Shown piece by piece: positions 16,643 through 23,230 of a stretch of 41,528 nt of DNA. Source of the DNA: JBGZFC01 sp964631255 (lineage in GTDB: Bacteria; Bacteroidota; Bacteroidia; Bacteroidales; Dysgonomonadaceae). The translations under genes and the position numbers were made by a program. The DNA lies in assembly GCA_964631255.1 (NCBI GenBank), contig CAZVWS010000012.1, forward strand, positions 1 through 41,528, given 5' to 3'. Each line of letters starts with the position of its first letter. The first letter of the stretch is position 1. The notes below the pieces were generated by a model, which saw only the letters and a list, made by a program, of their open reading frames with translations, searched no databases and was not told the origin of the DNA.

Positions 16643-18139
16643 TTATTCTTTAATCCATTCGTAAACCTTTTCTACATCCACATGTTTCCGGATGTGTGCA
16701 GCAAGTTTATTGTATTGTTCTTCTTTAAAGGTTTTGTAATCGAATGGTGGTGCGCTCCATTTGTCGGAATAGGGACGGAGCAAGTAGTCGATAACATTTG
16801 AATTGTCCAATATGCCATGAATATAAGTACCAAAACATTTTTCATCGACAAAAAAGCCATCTTCCGAACCATCGCTCAATTTGTTTACCGGCGACGATTC
16901 TACCCCCTGCATGGGACGAGTTATACCCATGTGGATTTCGTAACCTTCGCAATTTTTTTGTGGCATTTTGCAAAACGTGAACTGCACTTGTCGCGTCTGT
17001 TTCTCGTTTTCCATGGTTGTGGAAACGGGCAACAACCCCAATCCGGGAAGTCGTTCCACTTCGCCCTCCACACTCGATGGGTCGCATACTTCTTGCCCCA
17101 TTATCTGATAGCCGCCGCAAATGCCGACAACGGTTTTTCCTTGTTTTCGGGCTTGTATCAAGCTTTGTGCCACACCATTTTGGCGAATTTCGTACAAATC
17201 GGATAATGTATTTTTGCTGCCGGGTAGCAGAATTATATCGGCTTTTTCAATTTCTATCGGGTTGTTGGTGTAAAAAAGATGTACTCGCGGGTCGCGCTCT
17301 AAAGCGTTGAAATCGGTAAAATTGGAGATATGCTTGAGCAATACAACTGCTACGTTTATCTTATCGTGCGTGACAAATCGGTTTTTGTTGCTCAATGTTA
17401 CCGAATCTTCTTCTTCAATATGAATATCAGAGTAGTACGGCACAATACCGATAACGGGTATGCCACACAAATCTTCTATCATTTTTGCTCCCTCTTCAAA
17501 GAGCTGCATGTCGCCTCTGAATTTATTTATCAATATTCCTTTTACATATTTTCGTTCTTGCGGCGTGAGCAACAGGATGGAACCGTAAACCGACGCGAAC
17601 ACGCCACCACGGTCTATATCGGCAACCAAAATCACGGCGGCATCGGCATGCATTGCCATCGACATGTTTACCAAATCTACCTGACGCAGGTTTATCTCCG
17701 AAATGCTGCCCGCACCTTCCATCACGATGGGATTATATTTTTGCTGCAAGCGGTCGAAAGCCGCGTTCACCGCCAGGCGCAGTTCTTCCCTGCCCTCGTT
17801 GCGAAAATATTGGTTCGCGCTTTGGTTTCCCGACACTTTGCCGTTGAGTACCACTTGGCTAAATTTTTCGCCGGTAGGCTTCAGAAGCAACGGATTCATA
17901 TCGGCACTGCAGGCTATGCCGGCAGCTTCCGCTTGAACGGCTTGGGCACGCCCTATCTCTAAACCGTCGGGCGTAACAAAGGAATTGAGCGACATATTTT
18001 GCGCTTTGAAAGGTGCGGGATGGTAGCCGTCTTGCAAAAAAATTCTGCAAAAAGCCGCGGCTATCACACTTTTTCCTACATCGCTTCCTGTACCCACGAA
18101 CATGATGGGGCGAAGTTTTTCGTCGGTAATCTGTTTCAT
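16643..18139 (-). CDS. cbiP: cobyric acid synthase CbiP (glutamine-dependent amidotransferase)
   Basis: CbiP amidates the b, d, e and g carboxylates of adenosylcobyrinic acid a,c-diamide using ATP and glutamine. From the ATG at 18139 the protein is 498 residues. The N-terminal synthetase domain has the P-loop GTGSDVGKS (16-24) and KAQNMSLNSFVTPDG. The C-terminal class I glutaminase-like domain has Cys341 in GICGGYQ and His441 in GTYIHGILDN. The frame extends upstream to 18295, but that part overlaps the divergent cbiA start and lacks family sequence. An internal Met13 (18103) is a possible alternative start. It is the first gene of the seven-gene minus-strand operon. Confidence 0.95.
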   Translation of the reverse strand: MKQITDEKLRPIMFVGTGSDVGKSVIAAAFCRIFLQDGYHPAPFKAQNMSLNSFVTPDGLEIGRAQAVQAEAAGIACSADMNPLLLKPTGEKFSQVVLNGKVSGNQSANQYFRNEGREELRLAVNAAFDRLQQKYNPIVMEGAGSISEINLRQVDLVNMSMAMHADAAVILVADIDRGGVFASVYGSILLLTPQERKYVKGILINKFRGDMQLFEEGAKMIEDLCGIPVIGIVPYYSDIHIEEEDSVTLSNKNRFVTHDKINVAVVLLKHISNFTDFNALERDPRVHLFYTNNPIEIEKADIILLPGSKNTLSDLYEIRQNGVAQSLIQARKQGKTVVGICGGYQIMGQEVCDPSSVEGEVERLPGLGLLPVSTTMENEKQTRQVQFTFCKMPQKNCEGYEIHMGITRPMQGVESSPVNKLSDGSEDGFFVDEKCFGTYIHGILDNSNVIDYLLRPYSDKWSAPPFDYKTFKEEQYNKLAAHIRKHVDVEKVYEWIKE

Positions 18140-18143
18140 CCAG

Positions 18144-18151
18144 CAAAGGTA
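18144..18151 (-). promoter_or_regulatory. -7 element immediately upstream of cbiP
   Basis: TACCTTTG on the minus strand matches TAnnTTTG and is separated from the cbiP ATG by only four bases (CTGG), implying a leaderless or nearly leaderless mRNA if this promoter and start are right. No good -33 TTTG is seen at the usual distance. Confidence 0.4.
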
Positions 18152-18194
18152 TAGAATATTTTGCAATCTGTTTTTTGTTTTATGCAAAAACGTG

Positions 18195-18202
18195 TACATT
18201 TG
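18195..18202 (+). promoter_or_regulatory. -7 element immediately upstream of cbiA
   Basis: TACATTTG matches TAnnTTTG, with TTTG at 18174-18177 as a -33 candidate 17 bases before it. The cbiA ATG begins four bases later, mirroring the arrangement at cbiP. Confidence 0.5.
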
Positions 18203-18206
18203 CACC

Positions 18207-19505
18207 ATGACAAGTTCTCGTTTTCTGATAAGTGCCACCTCATCGGGTAGCGGCAAAACCATGCTCACATTGGGTTTGTTGCGTGCTTTGCGCAACCGGG
18301 GCTTTGCTGTACAGCCGTTTAAATGTGGACCCGATTATATCGATACCAAATTTCATGAATTGGCATCGGGCAAGAAATCAATTAATCTCGATTTGTTTCT
18401 TTCATCTGCCAACCACGTGAAACAGATTTACCGCAAATATTCGCAAAAAGTAGATATCTCTGTAACTGAAGGCGTGATGGGTTTGTTTGACGGCTATGAC
18501 AAATGGCATGGCAGCAGCGCGCATATTGCCCAGATGCTACACATGCCCGTGATACTGCTTCTTTGCCCAAAATCGATGGCATATTCTGCTGCCGCTATTT
18601 TATACGGTTACAAACACTTTAATCCCGAAATAAATATCGCGGGCGTTATTTTTAATAGAGTAAACTCCGAAAGCCATTACAAGATTTTGCAAGATGCATG
18701 CAACGATGTGGGAGTACCATCGTTGGGATATATTCCCGAAAATGAATTGCTTACTGTGCCATCTCGACATTTGGGTTTGCAAATTGGCAGAAATATTTTG
18801 GTTGACGAATTTGCCGAAAATGCAGCACGACATATCGAGAAACACGTAGATATAGATACTCTGCTCGCCCTCACTCAGACAAGCGACACATCCAATTTTG
18901 TTTTAGAAGAAGAGAACTTGCCCGTTAGTAAATTCAAATCGGCGATTGCCATGGATGAGGCTTTCTCGTTTTTGTATGAAGAAAATTTGGAATATTTGCG
19001 CAAACGTGGGGAAATCGCTTTTTTTAGTCCCTTGCACGACCAAGAGTTGCCCGATGCCGATTTTGTATATCTACCCGGCGGATATCCGGAATTGTTTTTG
19101 GAAGAATTGAGCCAAAACAAACCGATACAGGAGCAAATTCGCATCTATATAGAAAATGGTGGCAAGCTGCTTGCCGAGTGTGGCGGTATGATGTATTTAT
19201 CTACTTGCATTTTAGATAAAGAAGGAAAACGCTTTGATATGACCAATATTTTTGACCAAACCGCCACCATGCAAAATATGAAATTGAAACTTGGTTACAG
19301 ACAGTTTTCGTTAAACAATTTGTGTTTGAAAGGGCACGAGTTTCATTATTCGCGCACCGAAGGTAATTTACCAAGCATCGCCCGATTGCAGAATGCAAAA
19401 GAAATTCCCGTAGATACCAGGCTGTTGCGCTACAAAAACGCGATTGCAGGATATACACATATCTATTGGGCGGAGATGAGCGATTTGATGGAACTTTTTT
19501 GTTAG
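18207..19505 (+). CDS. cbiA: cobyrinic acid a,c-diamide synthase CbiA
   Basis: CbiA amidates the a and c carboxylates of (cobalt-)cobyrinic acid using ATP and glutamine. From the ATG at 18207 the protein is 432 residues. The ATPase-like half starts MTSSRFLISATSSGSGKTML, with P-loop residues about 10-18 and CGPDYID at 40-46. The glutaminase-like half has Cys325 in AECGGMMYL, the GHEFHYS segment near 376-382, and His418. The in-frame codons back to 18102 overlap the cbiP coding region and are not family sequence. It is divergent from cbiP with a 67-base shared promoter region. Small size and position separate it from CbiP. Confidence 0.95.
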   Translation: MTSSRFLISATSSGSGKTMLTLGLLRALRNRGFAVQPFKCGPDYIDTKFHELASGKKSINLDLFLSSANHVKQIYRKYSQKVDISVTEGVMGLFDGYDKWHGSSAHIAQMLHMPVILLLCPKSMAYSAAAILYGYKHFNPEINIAGVIFNRVNSESHYKILQDACNDVGVPSLGYIPENELLTVPSRHLGLQIGRNILVDEFAENAARHIEKHVDIDTLLALTQTSDTSNFVLEEENLPVSKFKSAIAMDEAFSFLYEENLEYLRKRGEIAFFSPLHDQELPDADFVYLPGGYPELFLEELSQNKPIQEQIRIYIENGGKLLAECGGMMYLSTCILDKEGKRFDMTNIFDQTATMQNMKLKLGYRQFSLNNLCLKGHEFHYSRTEGNLPSIARLQNAKEIPVDTRLLRYKNAIAGYTHIYWAEMSDLMELFC

Positions 19506-19617
19506 CTGTTGGCTGTTGGCAATGTATGTAAAACACATCCGAAGCAAATATCTAAATAGCTGTATATTAAATATATAATCAATAATTTAAGATAATATTT
19601 TTTCTAAGTTAAAAAAA
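19506..19617 (+). other. non-coding spacer between cbiA and the adenosyltransferase gene
   Basis: AT-rich spacer of 112 bases with a short tandem gctgttggctgttggc at its left end. I see no clear promoter or terminator, so read-through from cbiA is likely. Confidence 0.3.
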
Positions 19618-20199
19618 ATGAGAATTTACACACGAAGCGGCGATAAAGGGAAAACCGGTATTCACGGTGGCGAACGGGTTGATAAAGACGATATACGCAT
19701 CGAAGCAAACGGCTGTTTGGACGAGCTAAACAGCGCGATTGGCGTTGTTCGTTCGTTTATGGATACGGAACACGAATGGCAAAACCTACTTTTTGAAATC
19801 CAATCGGAAATCATGGTTATCATGTCACACGTGGCAACACCGTCCAATATCAGAGAAAAGAATCCCAATAAACTCAATACCGAAATGGTGGCTTATCTCG
19901 AAAAAAATATGGATGCAATGCACGCGCAGATTCCTGAAACCGGATATTTTATTTTACCCGGAGGAAACCATCTGTCGGCACATTTGCATTTGGCACGTAC
20001 CATTGCAAGACGCAGCGAGCGTCGCCTTTGGACTTTGCACAAAGAAGACCCGTTACCAATTGAAATTATGCAATTTACAAACCGATTGTCCGACCTATTT
20101 TTTATTATGGCTCGCTTCGAGATGCTAAGAGAAGGCAAGCCGGAAGAGAAATGGAAGCATTTCTTGTATAAAAAGAGAGATAAATCTGACACGAAATAA
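19618..20199 (+). CDS. PduO-type ATP:cob(I)alamin adenosyltransferase
   Basis: The enzyme transfers the 5'-deoxyadenosyl group of ATP to cob(I)alamin or a cob(I)yrinic precursor, giving the adenosylated corrinoids needed by CbiP, CobU and finally NrdJ. The 193-residue protein has the PduO/EutT-like fold signature: YTRSGDKGKTGIHGGERVDK at the N-terminus (ATP loop), CLDELNSAIGVVRS, FILPGGNHLSAHLHLARTIA and RRSERRLW at 131-138 with the conserved arginines. It is unrelated to the P-loop CobA/BtuR type. It lies in the cbiA unit and 25 bases before the next gene. Confidence 0.93.
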   Translation: MRIYTRSGDKGKTGIHGGERVDKDDIRIEANGCLDELNSAIGVVRSFMDTEHEWQNLLFEIQSEIMVIMSHVATPSNIREKNPNKLNTEMVAYLEKNMDAMHAQIPETGYFILPGGNHLSAHLHLARTIARRSERRLWTLHKEDPLPIEIMQFTNRLSDLFFIMARFEMLREGKPEEKWKHFLYKKRDKSDTK

Positions 20200-20224
20200 T
20201 AACTCGATAAAAACCCAAAAAGTA

Positions 20225-21010
20225 GTGAAAACGGGAATATACTTTTGGTTTGGCTACAACATTGACTACATAGAGCGTTTGAAGTTGATAAAAGAGGTTT
20301 CTTTTGACTCCATAATGCTTTGGTGGGGAGATGAATTTGAAGATTATAAAAAGATTAAAAGAAAACTGCCCGACCTTGCCGCTAATTACGGATTAGATAT
20401 TGAAAATATTCATGCGCCAATTATGGGTGCAAACTCTATTTGGTTGGACAACACGAACAGCCTTGATATATTGAAAATATATGAAAAGGCTATTTTAGAT
20501 TGTTCCGTACTCGAAATACCTACTGTTGTACTACATGTTACGGATGACAAACCTGATTTTGCACCCACAACCATCGGATTGGACAGATTAAAAAAACTTG
20601 TTGATATTGCCGAAAAAAACAGTGTGAATATCTCGTTTGAAAACAACGAGGATGCCTATCTGCTGGAATATCTTTTTTCTAATATTAAGTCCGATAGGAT
20701 GGGCTTTTGTTACGATAGCGGACATGAAAACTGTTATAACAAGGGATATGGTTTTCTTGATGTTTATCACGATAAAATATTCGCTCTGCATCTGCACGAT
20801 AATAACGGAACTGCTGATTTTCACGCTATACCCGGAGATGGGAATATAGATTGGGAAAATATCTCGAGTAAATTGAAAAAGTTCCATTACGATGGTGCAA
20901 TATCATTAGAGGTTATAAGAGAATGCACCGATTTGTATTCTAAAATTAATGCCGATGAGTTTTTGAAAAAGGCAAATAGAAGAGTGAGAGATATTTTCTT
21001 AGAAAAATGA
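20225..21010 (+). CDS. TIM-barrel sugar phosphate isomerase/epimerase-like protein, function unknown
   Basis: The 261-residue protein belongs to the xylose isomerase-like TIM-barrel superfamily (AP endonuclease 2 / IolE-like). Likely metal ligands are Glu139 (SFENNE), Asp164 and His167 (CYDSGHEN), His191-Asp192 (ALHLHDNNG), His200 and Glu229 (ISLEVI), and a G-D-G-x-I-D-W motif lies at 204-210. The start is GTG at 20225; the first strand (MKTGIYFWFGYNIDYIERL) needs it. It follows the adenosyltransferase by 25 bases, so it is probably co-transcribed with cbiA, but no B12 role is known to me for this family. Sugar or inositol metabolism is equally possible. Confidence 0.75.
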   Translation: MKTGIYFWFGYNIDYIERLKLIKEVSFDSIMLWWGDEFEDYKKIKRKLPDLAANYGLDIENIHAPIMGANSIWLDNTNSLDILKIYEKAILDCSVLEIPTVVLHVTDDKPDFAPTTIGLDRLKKLVDIAEKNSVNISFENNEDAYLLEYLFSNIKSDRMGFCYDSGHENCYNKGYGFLDVYHDKIFALHLHDNNGTADFHAIPGDGNIDWENISSKLKKFHYDGAISLEVIRECTDLYSKINADEFLKKANRRVRDIFLEK

Positions 21011-21021
21011 AAAAAGTATGC

Positions 21022-21029
21022 TATATTTG
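21022..21029 (+). promoter_or_regulatory. -7 element and possible operator for the Phd-type antitoxin
   Basis: TATATTTG fits TAnnTTTG and lies 35 bases before the antitoxin ATG. It overlaps an imperfect inverted repeat (TTGTAC at 21027-21032 against GTACCAA at 21041-21047), which could be the autoregulatory operator expected for this family. Confidence 0.45.
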
Positions 21030-21063
21030 TACAAAATTATGTACCAAAAATTAAATATATAAT

Positions 21064-21486
21064 ATGCCAAGAATACAAGTAACATCCCGCGAATTCAGGG
21101 AAAATCAAAAAAGTTATTTTGATTTAGTAGATTCAGGAAAAGAGGTTATTATAAAACGTAAAAATAAGAGTTATTTATTATTGCCAATTACTGAAGATGA
21201 TTTTAAATTGTCAGCTGAATTTCTAAAAAGGATAGAGCGATCAAAAGAGAAAATTAAAAGCACAATTAGCATTGATACGGCAACAGATATTATCGGCACA
21301 TTGAAATCATTAAAGATGCAAGACAAAATAGATATTCCGGAAGGATTAGATGTGTTGAATGAGGAAGAAGATCTATTGTACAAAATATTAGGAACAGAGC
21401 AAGAACAGGACGCAGCATACAATCGAGTTGAGAACTATTATGCTCCTTTATTAAAAGAATATTATGAAATATTTAAGCCGCATTGA
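21064..21486 (+). CDS. Phd/YefM-family antitoxin-like protein
   Basis: Phd/YefM antitoxins neutralise a partner toxin and repress their own operon. The first 50 residues fit the DNA-binding fold well: MPRIQVTSREFRENQKSYFD followed by LVDSGKEVIIKRKNKSYLLLPI. At 140 residues the protein is longer than usual (about 80-90). The C-terminal part is acidic, with a run around residues 100-107 (NEEEDLLYKI), and would be the toxin-binding region. A start codon for a second frame overlaps its end (21464), the usual toxin position, but that frame breaks after 37 codons. The antitoxin may therefore be an orphan. Confidence 0.75.
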   Translation: MPRIQVTSREFRENQKSYFDLVDSGKEVIIKRKNKSYLLLPITEDDFKLSAEFLKRIERSKEKIKSTISIDTATDIIGTLKSLKMQDKIDIPEGLDVLNEEEDLLYKILGTEQEQDAAYNRVENYYAPLLKEYYEIFKPH

Positions 21487-21577
21487 AGCTGAGAAACTTT
21501 ATGAAATTAAGTCAGATTCTAATCTTCCTACTCTTTTAAGGAGTAACCCCCTCGCGCGGATATTTATCGTACGCTGA
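21464..21577 (+). pseudogene. truncated partner gene of the antitoxin (37 codons)
   Basis: The ATG at 21464 overlaps the antitoxin end by 23 bases and opens a 37-codon frame (MKYLSRIEAEKLYEIKSDSN and onward, ending ARIFIVR). It then stops inside a palindromic GC-rich element at about 21551-21580. The arrangement suggests a toxin gene cut short, but I do not recognise the family from this fragment. Confidence 0.35.
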
Positions 21578-21580
21578 TCG
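21551..21580. repeat. REP-like degenerate palindrome, possible pair with 21762-21786
   Basis: CTCGCGCGGATATTTATCGT followed by acgctgatcg looks like the extragenic palindromes common in Bacteroidota. The reverse complement of the segment near 21762-21786 (CTCGTACGGAAATTCATCC) matches it at 14 of 19 positions, so the two may bracket about 200 bases as an inverted pair. The second member could also be chance. Confidence 0.3.
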
Positions 21581-21862
21581 TTAGGGCAGGAAAATGAAAT
21601 AACCGAACCGGATGCAGAAAGGCTTGCGCAGCAGTCTTGTAGAATAAGGATTGGCATTTAAGTCGGCGCAATATGTGTACAGCTGTGCTATTGATTATGC
21701 GTGTGAAAAAGGTTTGTCGGATATAATTATAATTGAATAGTTGCTTTTCAAGCAACGAATGGATGAATTTCCGTACGAGCGACGATGGTAAATTATATTA
21801 TTGGAATCCGTAAGAGAAAAAGTCTATAATACTACAAAAGTATATTAAACAACAAAGAATAC
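21578..21862 (+). pseudogene. degenerate coding remnants downstream of the broken toxin gene
   Basis: No intact gene is present. Two short open stretches look protein-like: 21648-21740 (reads AQYVYSCAIDYACEKGLSDI, then III-E-stop) and, in another frame, 21733-21813 (reads SSNEWMNFRTSDDGKLYYWN, then P-stop). A perfect 7-bp hairpin (gttgctt/aagcaac, 21740-21756) lies where they meet. They could be frameshifted pieces of one gene. Family unknown. Confidence 0.3.
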
Positions 21863-21943
21863 AATGTTTCCTTGTCTCCTGTTAAGCACTATTTATCGGT
21901 TTTCGACATCGGTCATCCGACAAAAATCCGTTGTCGATATTTT
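21863..21943 (+). repeat. dispersed intergenic repeat, copy 2
   Basis: Partner of 11646-11733. The core gacatcggtcatccgacaaa begins at 21905 and, with one more A, matches 11682-11702 at 19 of 21 positions. It lies in the non-coding stretch before the riboswitch promoter. Confidence 0.55.
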
Positions 21944-22007
21944 TAATTTCAGCCAACCAAACTCTCAAATAAAATACTTTTTATTTTTTTGTTTACCATA
22001 AAACATA

Positions 22008-22015
22008 TATCTTTG
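22008..22015 (+). promoter_or_regulatory. -7 element of the riboswitch operon
   Basis: TATCTTTG is a full TAnnTTTG match, with TTTG at 21988-21991 upstream. Transcription starting about 7 bases later would begin just ahead of the cobalamin aptamer. Confidence 0.65.
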
Positions 22016-22025
22016 CGCCCGCTAT

Positions 22026-22212
22026 GGTGATGTAGTCATTTTGAGCATTCGCTCGCTACATAAGAGGGAATCCGGTGCAAATCCGGAACAGTGCCCGCTA
22101 CTGTAAGCTTCATTATTTGTTTTGAGCAAAATTCTCTTTGCCACTTTCTCTTTTCAAGAGATGGGAAGGCACAAGCTCCAAAACAGAAGCAAAGTCAGGA
22201 AACCTGCCAAAG
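22026..22212 (+). ncRNA. cobalamin (AdoCbl-type) riboswitch
   Basis: The 5' leader of the cbiK operon has the conserved cobalamin aptamer core: a short outer stem (atgtag at 22030-22035, ctacat at 22056-22061), then gaatccggtgcaaatccgga from 22068. Next comes the P5 hairpin with acagt/actgt arms and loop gcccgct (22088-22104), then the B12 box agtcaggaaacctgcc at 22193-22208. When cobalamin binds, expression of the downstream genes is normally shut off. It is the only such element I find in the window, and it controls the chelatase, TonB receptor, lipoprotein and PepSY operon rather than the biosynthetic operons. Confidence 0.93.
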
Positions 22213-22249
22213 CGTATTTATTATTGCATTTCCGGTGGCAGGAATGCAA
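22203..22249 (+). promoter_or_regulatory. candidate riboswitch expression platform
   Basis: A hairpin at 22224-22249 pairs ttgcatt with aatgcaa and continues with cc/gg after a one-base bulge; its loop is ggtggca. Seven bases of its 3' half (tggcagg, 22236-22242) are also perfectly complementary to cctgcca at 22203-22209, which includes the end of the B12 box. The two pairings exclude each other, so the hairpin could report ligand binding. The start codon is 28 bases further on and there is no T-run, so control is probably translational. Confidence 0.45.
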
Positions 22250-22277
22250 GTTAATAATTGATATAATTATCATTCTT

Positions 22278-23219
22278 ATGAAAAAAAACAGAATGCTTAC
22301 CCTATGGGTATGCTGTATGTTGGTTGCTACTGCTCAGAGTATGGCTTCGAGCAAAGTATTTGAGTCTTCCGATTTATTCAACAATCTAAAAGAGGGAGAA
22401 AAAGCAGCCATTTTATTGGTGCATTTCGGCACTACGCATGCCGATACACGTGCCAAAACAATTGATGCCGTTAACCAAAAAGCGAAAGAACATTTTCCCG
22501 ACATCGAAGTGAGAGAAGCATATACTTCCAGAATTATTATCAAACGTTTAGGCGAACGAGGAATAGTAAAGCTAAATCCTGCTGATGCATTAAAAAAGTT
22601 GCAATTGGAAGGATTTACGCATATCCTTATCCAACCAACAACCATCATCAATGGTGTGGAGATGGAGTCGCTCAACAAAAATGTGAATGAACTACACACC
22701 CACTTCAAAGAATTGCGAGTAGGCACACCTCTCCTATTCTACTTCGATGATTATGAAGCTATTATACACATTATCACGGGAAGCAACAACGACCCGCAAA
22801 CCGCTTATCTGTGGGTAGGGCATGGCACCTACGACGTTTCAACCGCTCAATATGCCATGCTCGATTATATGTTAAAAGAGAAAGGTTTTGCCAATCATAT
22901 TGTTGGTTGTATAGAGGGTTATCCGTTTTATGAACAGGCGCTTAAACAATTGCAAGCAACAGGACTGAAACGTGTGAAACTAATCCCATTTATGTTTGTA
23001 GCCGGTGAACACGCAAAAAATGACATCGCTGTAGATTGGAAAGAGGAATTAGAATCTGCCGGTTTTGAGGTTGAAGTTTCGATGCAAGGATTGGGCGAAA
23101 TGGAAGGTATTCAAAATCGGTTTATTACAACACTGCAATTTTATGCCAAAAATCGCCGATTGGATATTATGGATAAGAAAAGGATATATGAAACCACCGG
23201 CGAAAAAATGAAAAAATAA
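22278..23219 (+). CDS. cbiK: exported CbiK-type cobaltochelatase (sirohydrochlorin cobaltochelatase family)
   Basis: CbiK inserts Co2+ into sirohydrochlorin in the anaerobic B12 pathway. From the ATG at 22278 the protein is 313 residues; the frame extends upstream to 22122, but that part is riboswitch. The N-terminus is a clear Sec signal (MKKNRMLTLWVCCMLVATAQ, then S-M-A), predicting a periplasmic enzyme as in the exported CbiK of Desulfovibrio. The chelatase core shows ILLVHFGTTHADTR, QPTTIINGVE, the metal-site His182 (WVGHGTYD), Glu213 (CIEGYP) and His245 (FVAGEHAKND). Porphyromonas gingivalis IhtB, a heme-handling outer-membrane protein, is a related precedent, so iron or heme is a possible alternative substrate. 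Confidence 0.88.
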   Translation: MKKNRMLTLWVCCMLVATAQSMASSKVFESSDLFNNLKEGEKAAILLVHFGTTHADTRAKTIDAVNQKAKEHFPDIEVREAYTSRIIIKRLGERGIVKLNPADALKKLQLEGFTHILIQPTTIINGVEMESLNKNVNELHTHFKELRVGTPLLFYFDDYEAIIHIITGSNNDPQTAYLWVGHGTYDVSTAQYAMLDYMLKEKGFANHIVGCIEGYPFYEQALKQLQATGLKRVKLIPFMFVAGEHAKNDIAVDWKEELESAGFEVEVSMQGLGEMEGIQNRFITTLQFYAKNRRLDIMDKKRIYETTGEKMKK

Positions 23220-23230
23220 TCTCTTACTGA

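Noticed and set aside
17330..17962. Plus-strand open frame of 210 codons antisense to cbiP
   Set aside because: It lies wholly inside the well-supported cbiP gene, has no recognisable domain or signal, and its composition is that of a complement frame.
21564..21755. Minus-strand open frame of 63 codons in the gap after the antitoxin
   Set aside because: It has no recognisable family, lies over the palindrome and remnants, and has no promoter. The plus-strand fragments look more protein-like.
22122..22277. Upstream in-frame extension of cbiK giving 52 more residues
   Set aside because: This stretch is the second half of the cobalamin riboswitch. Translation from 22278 gives a proper signal peptide.
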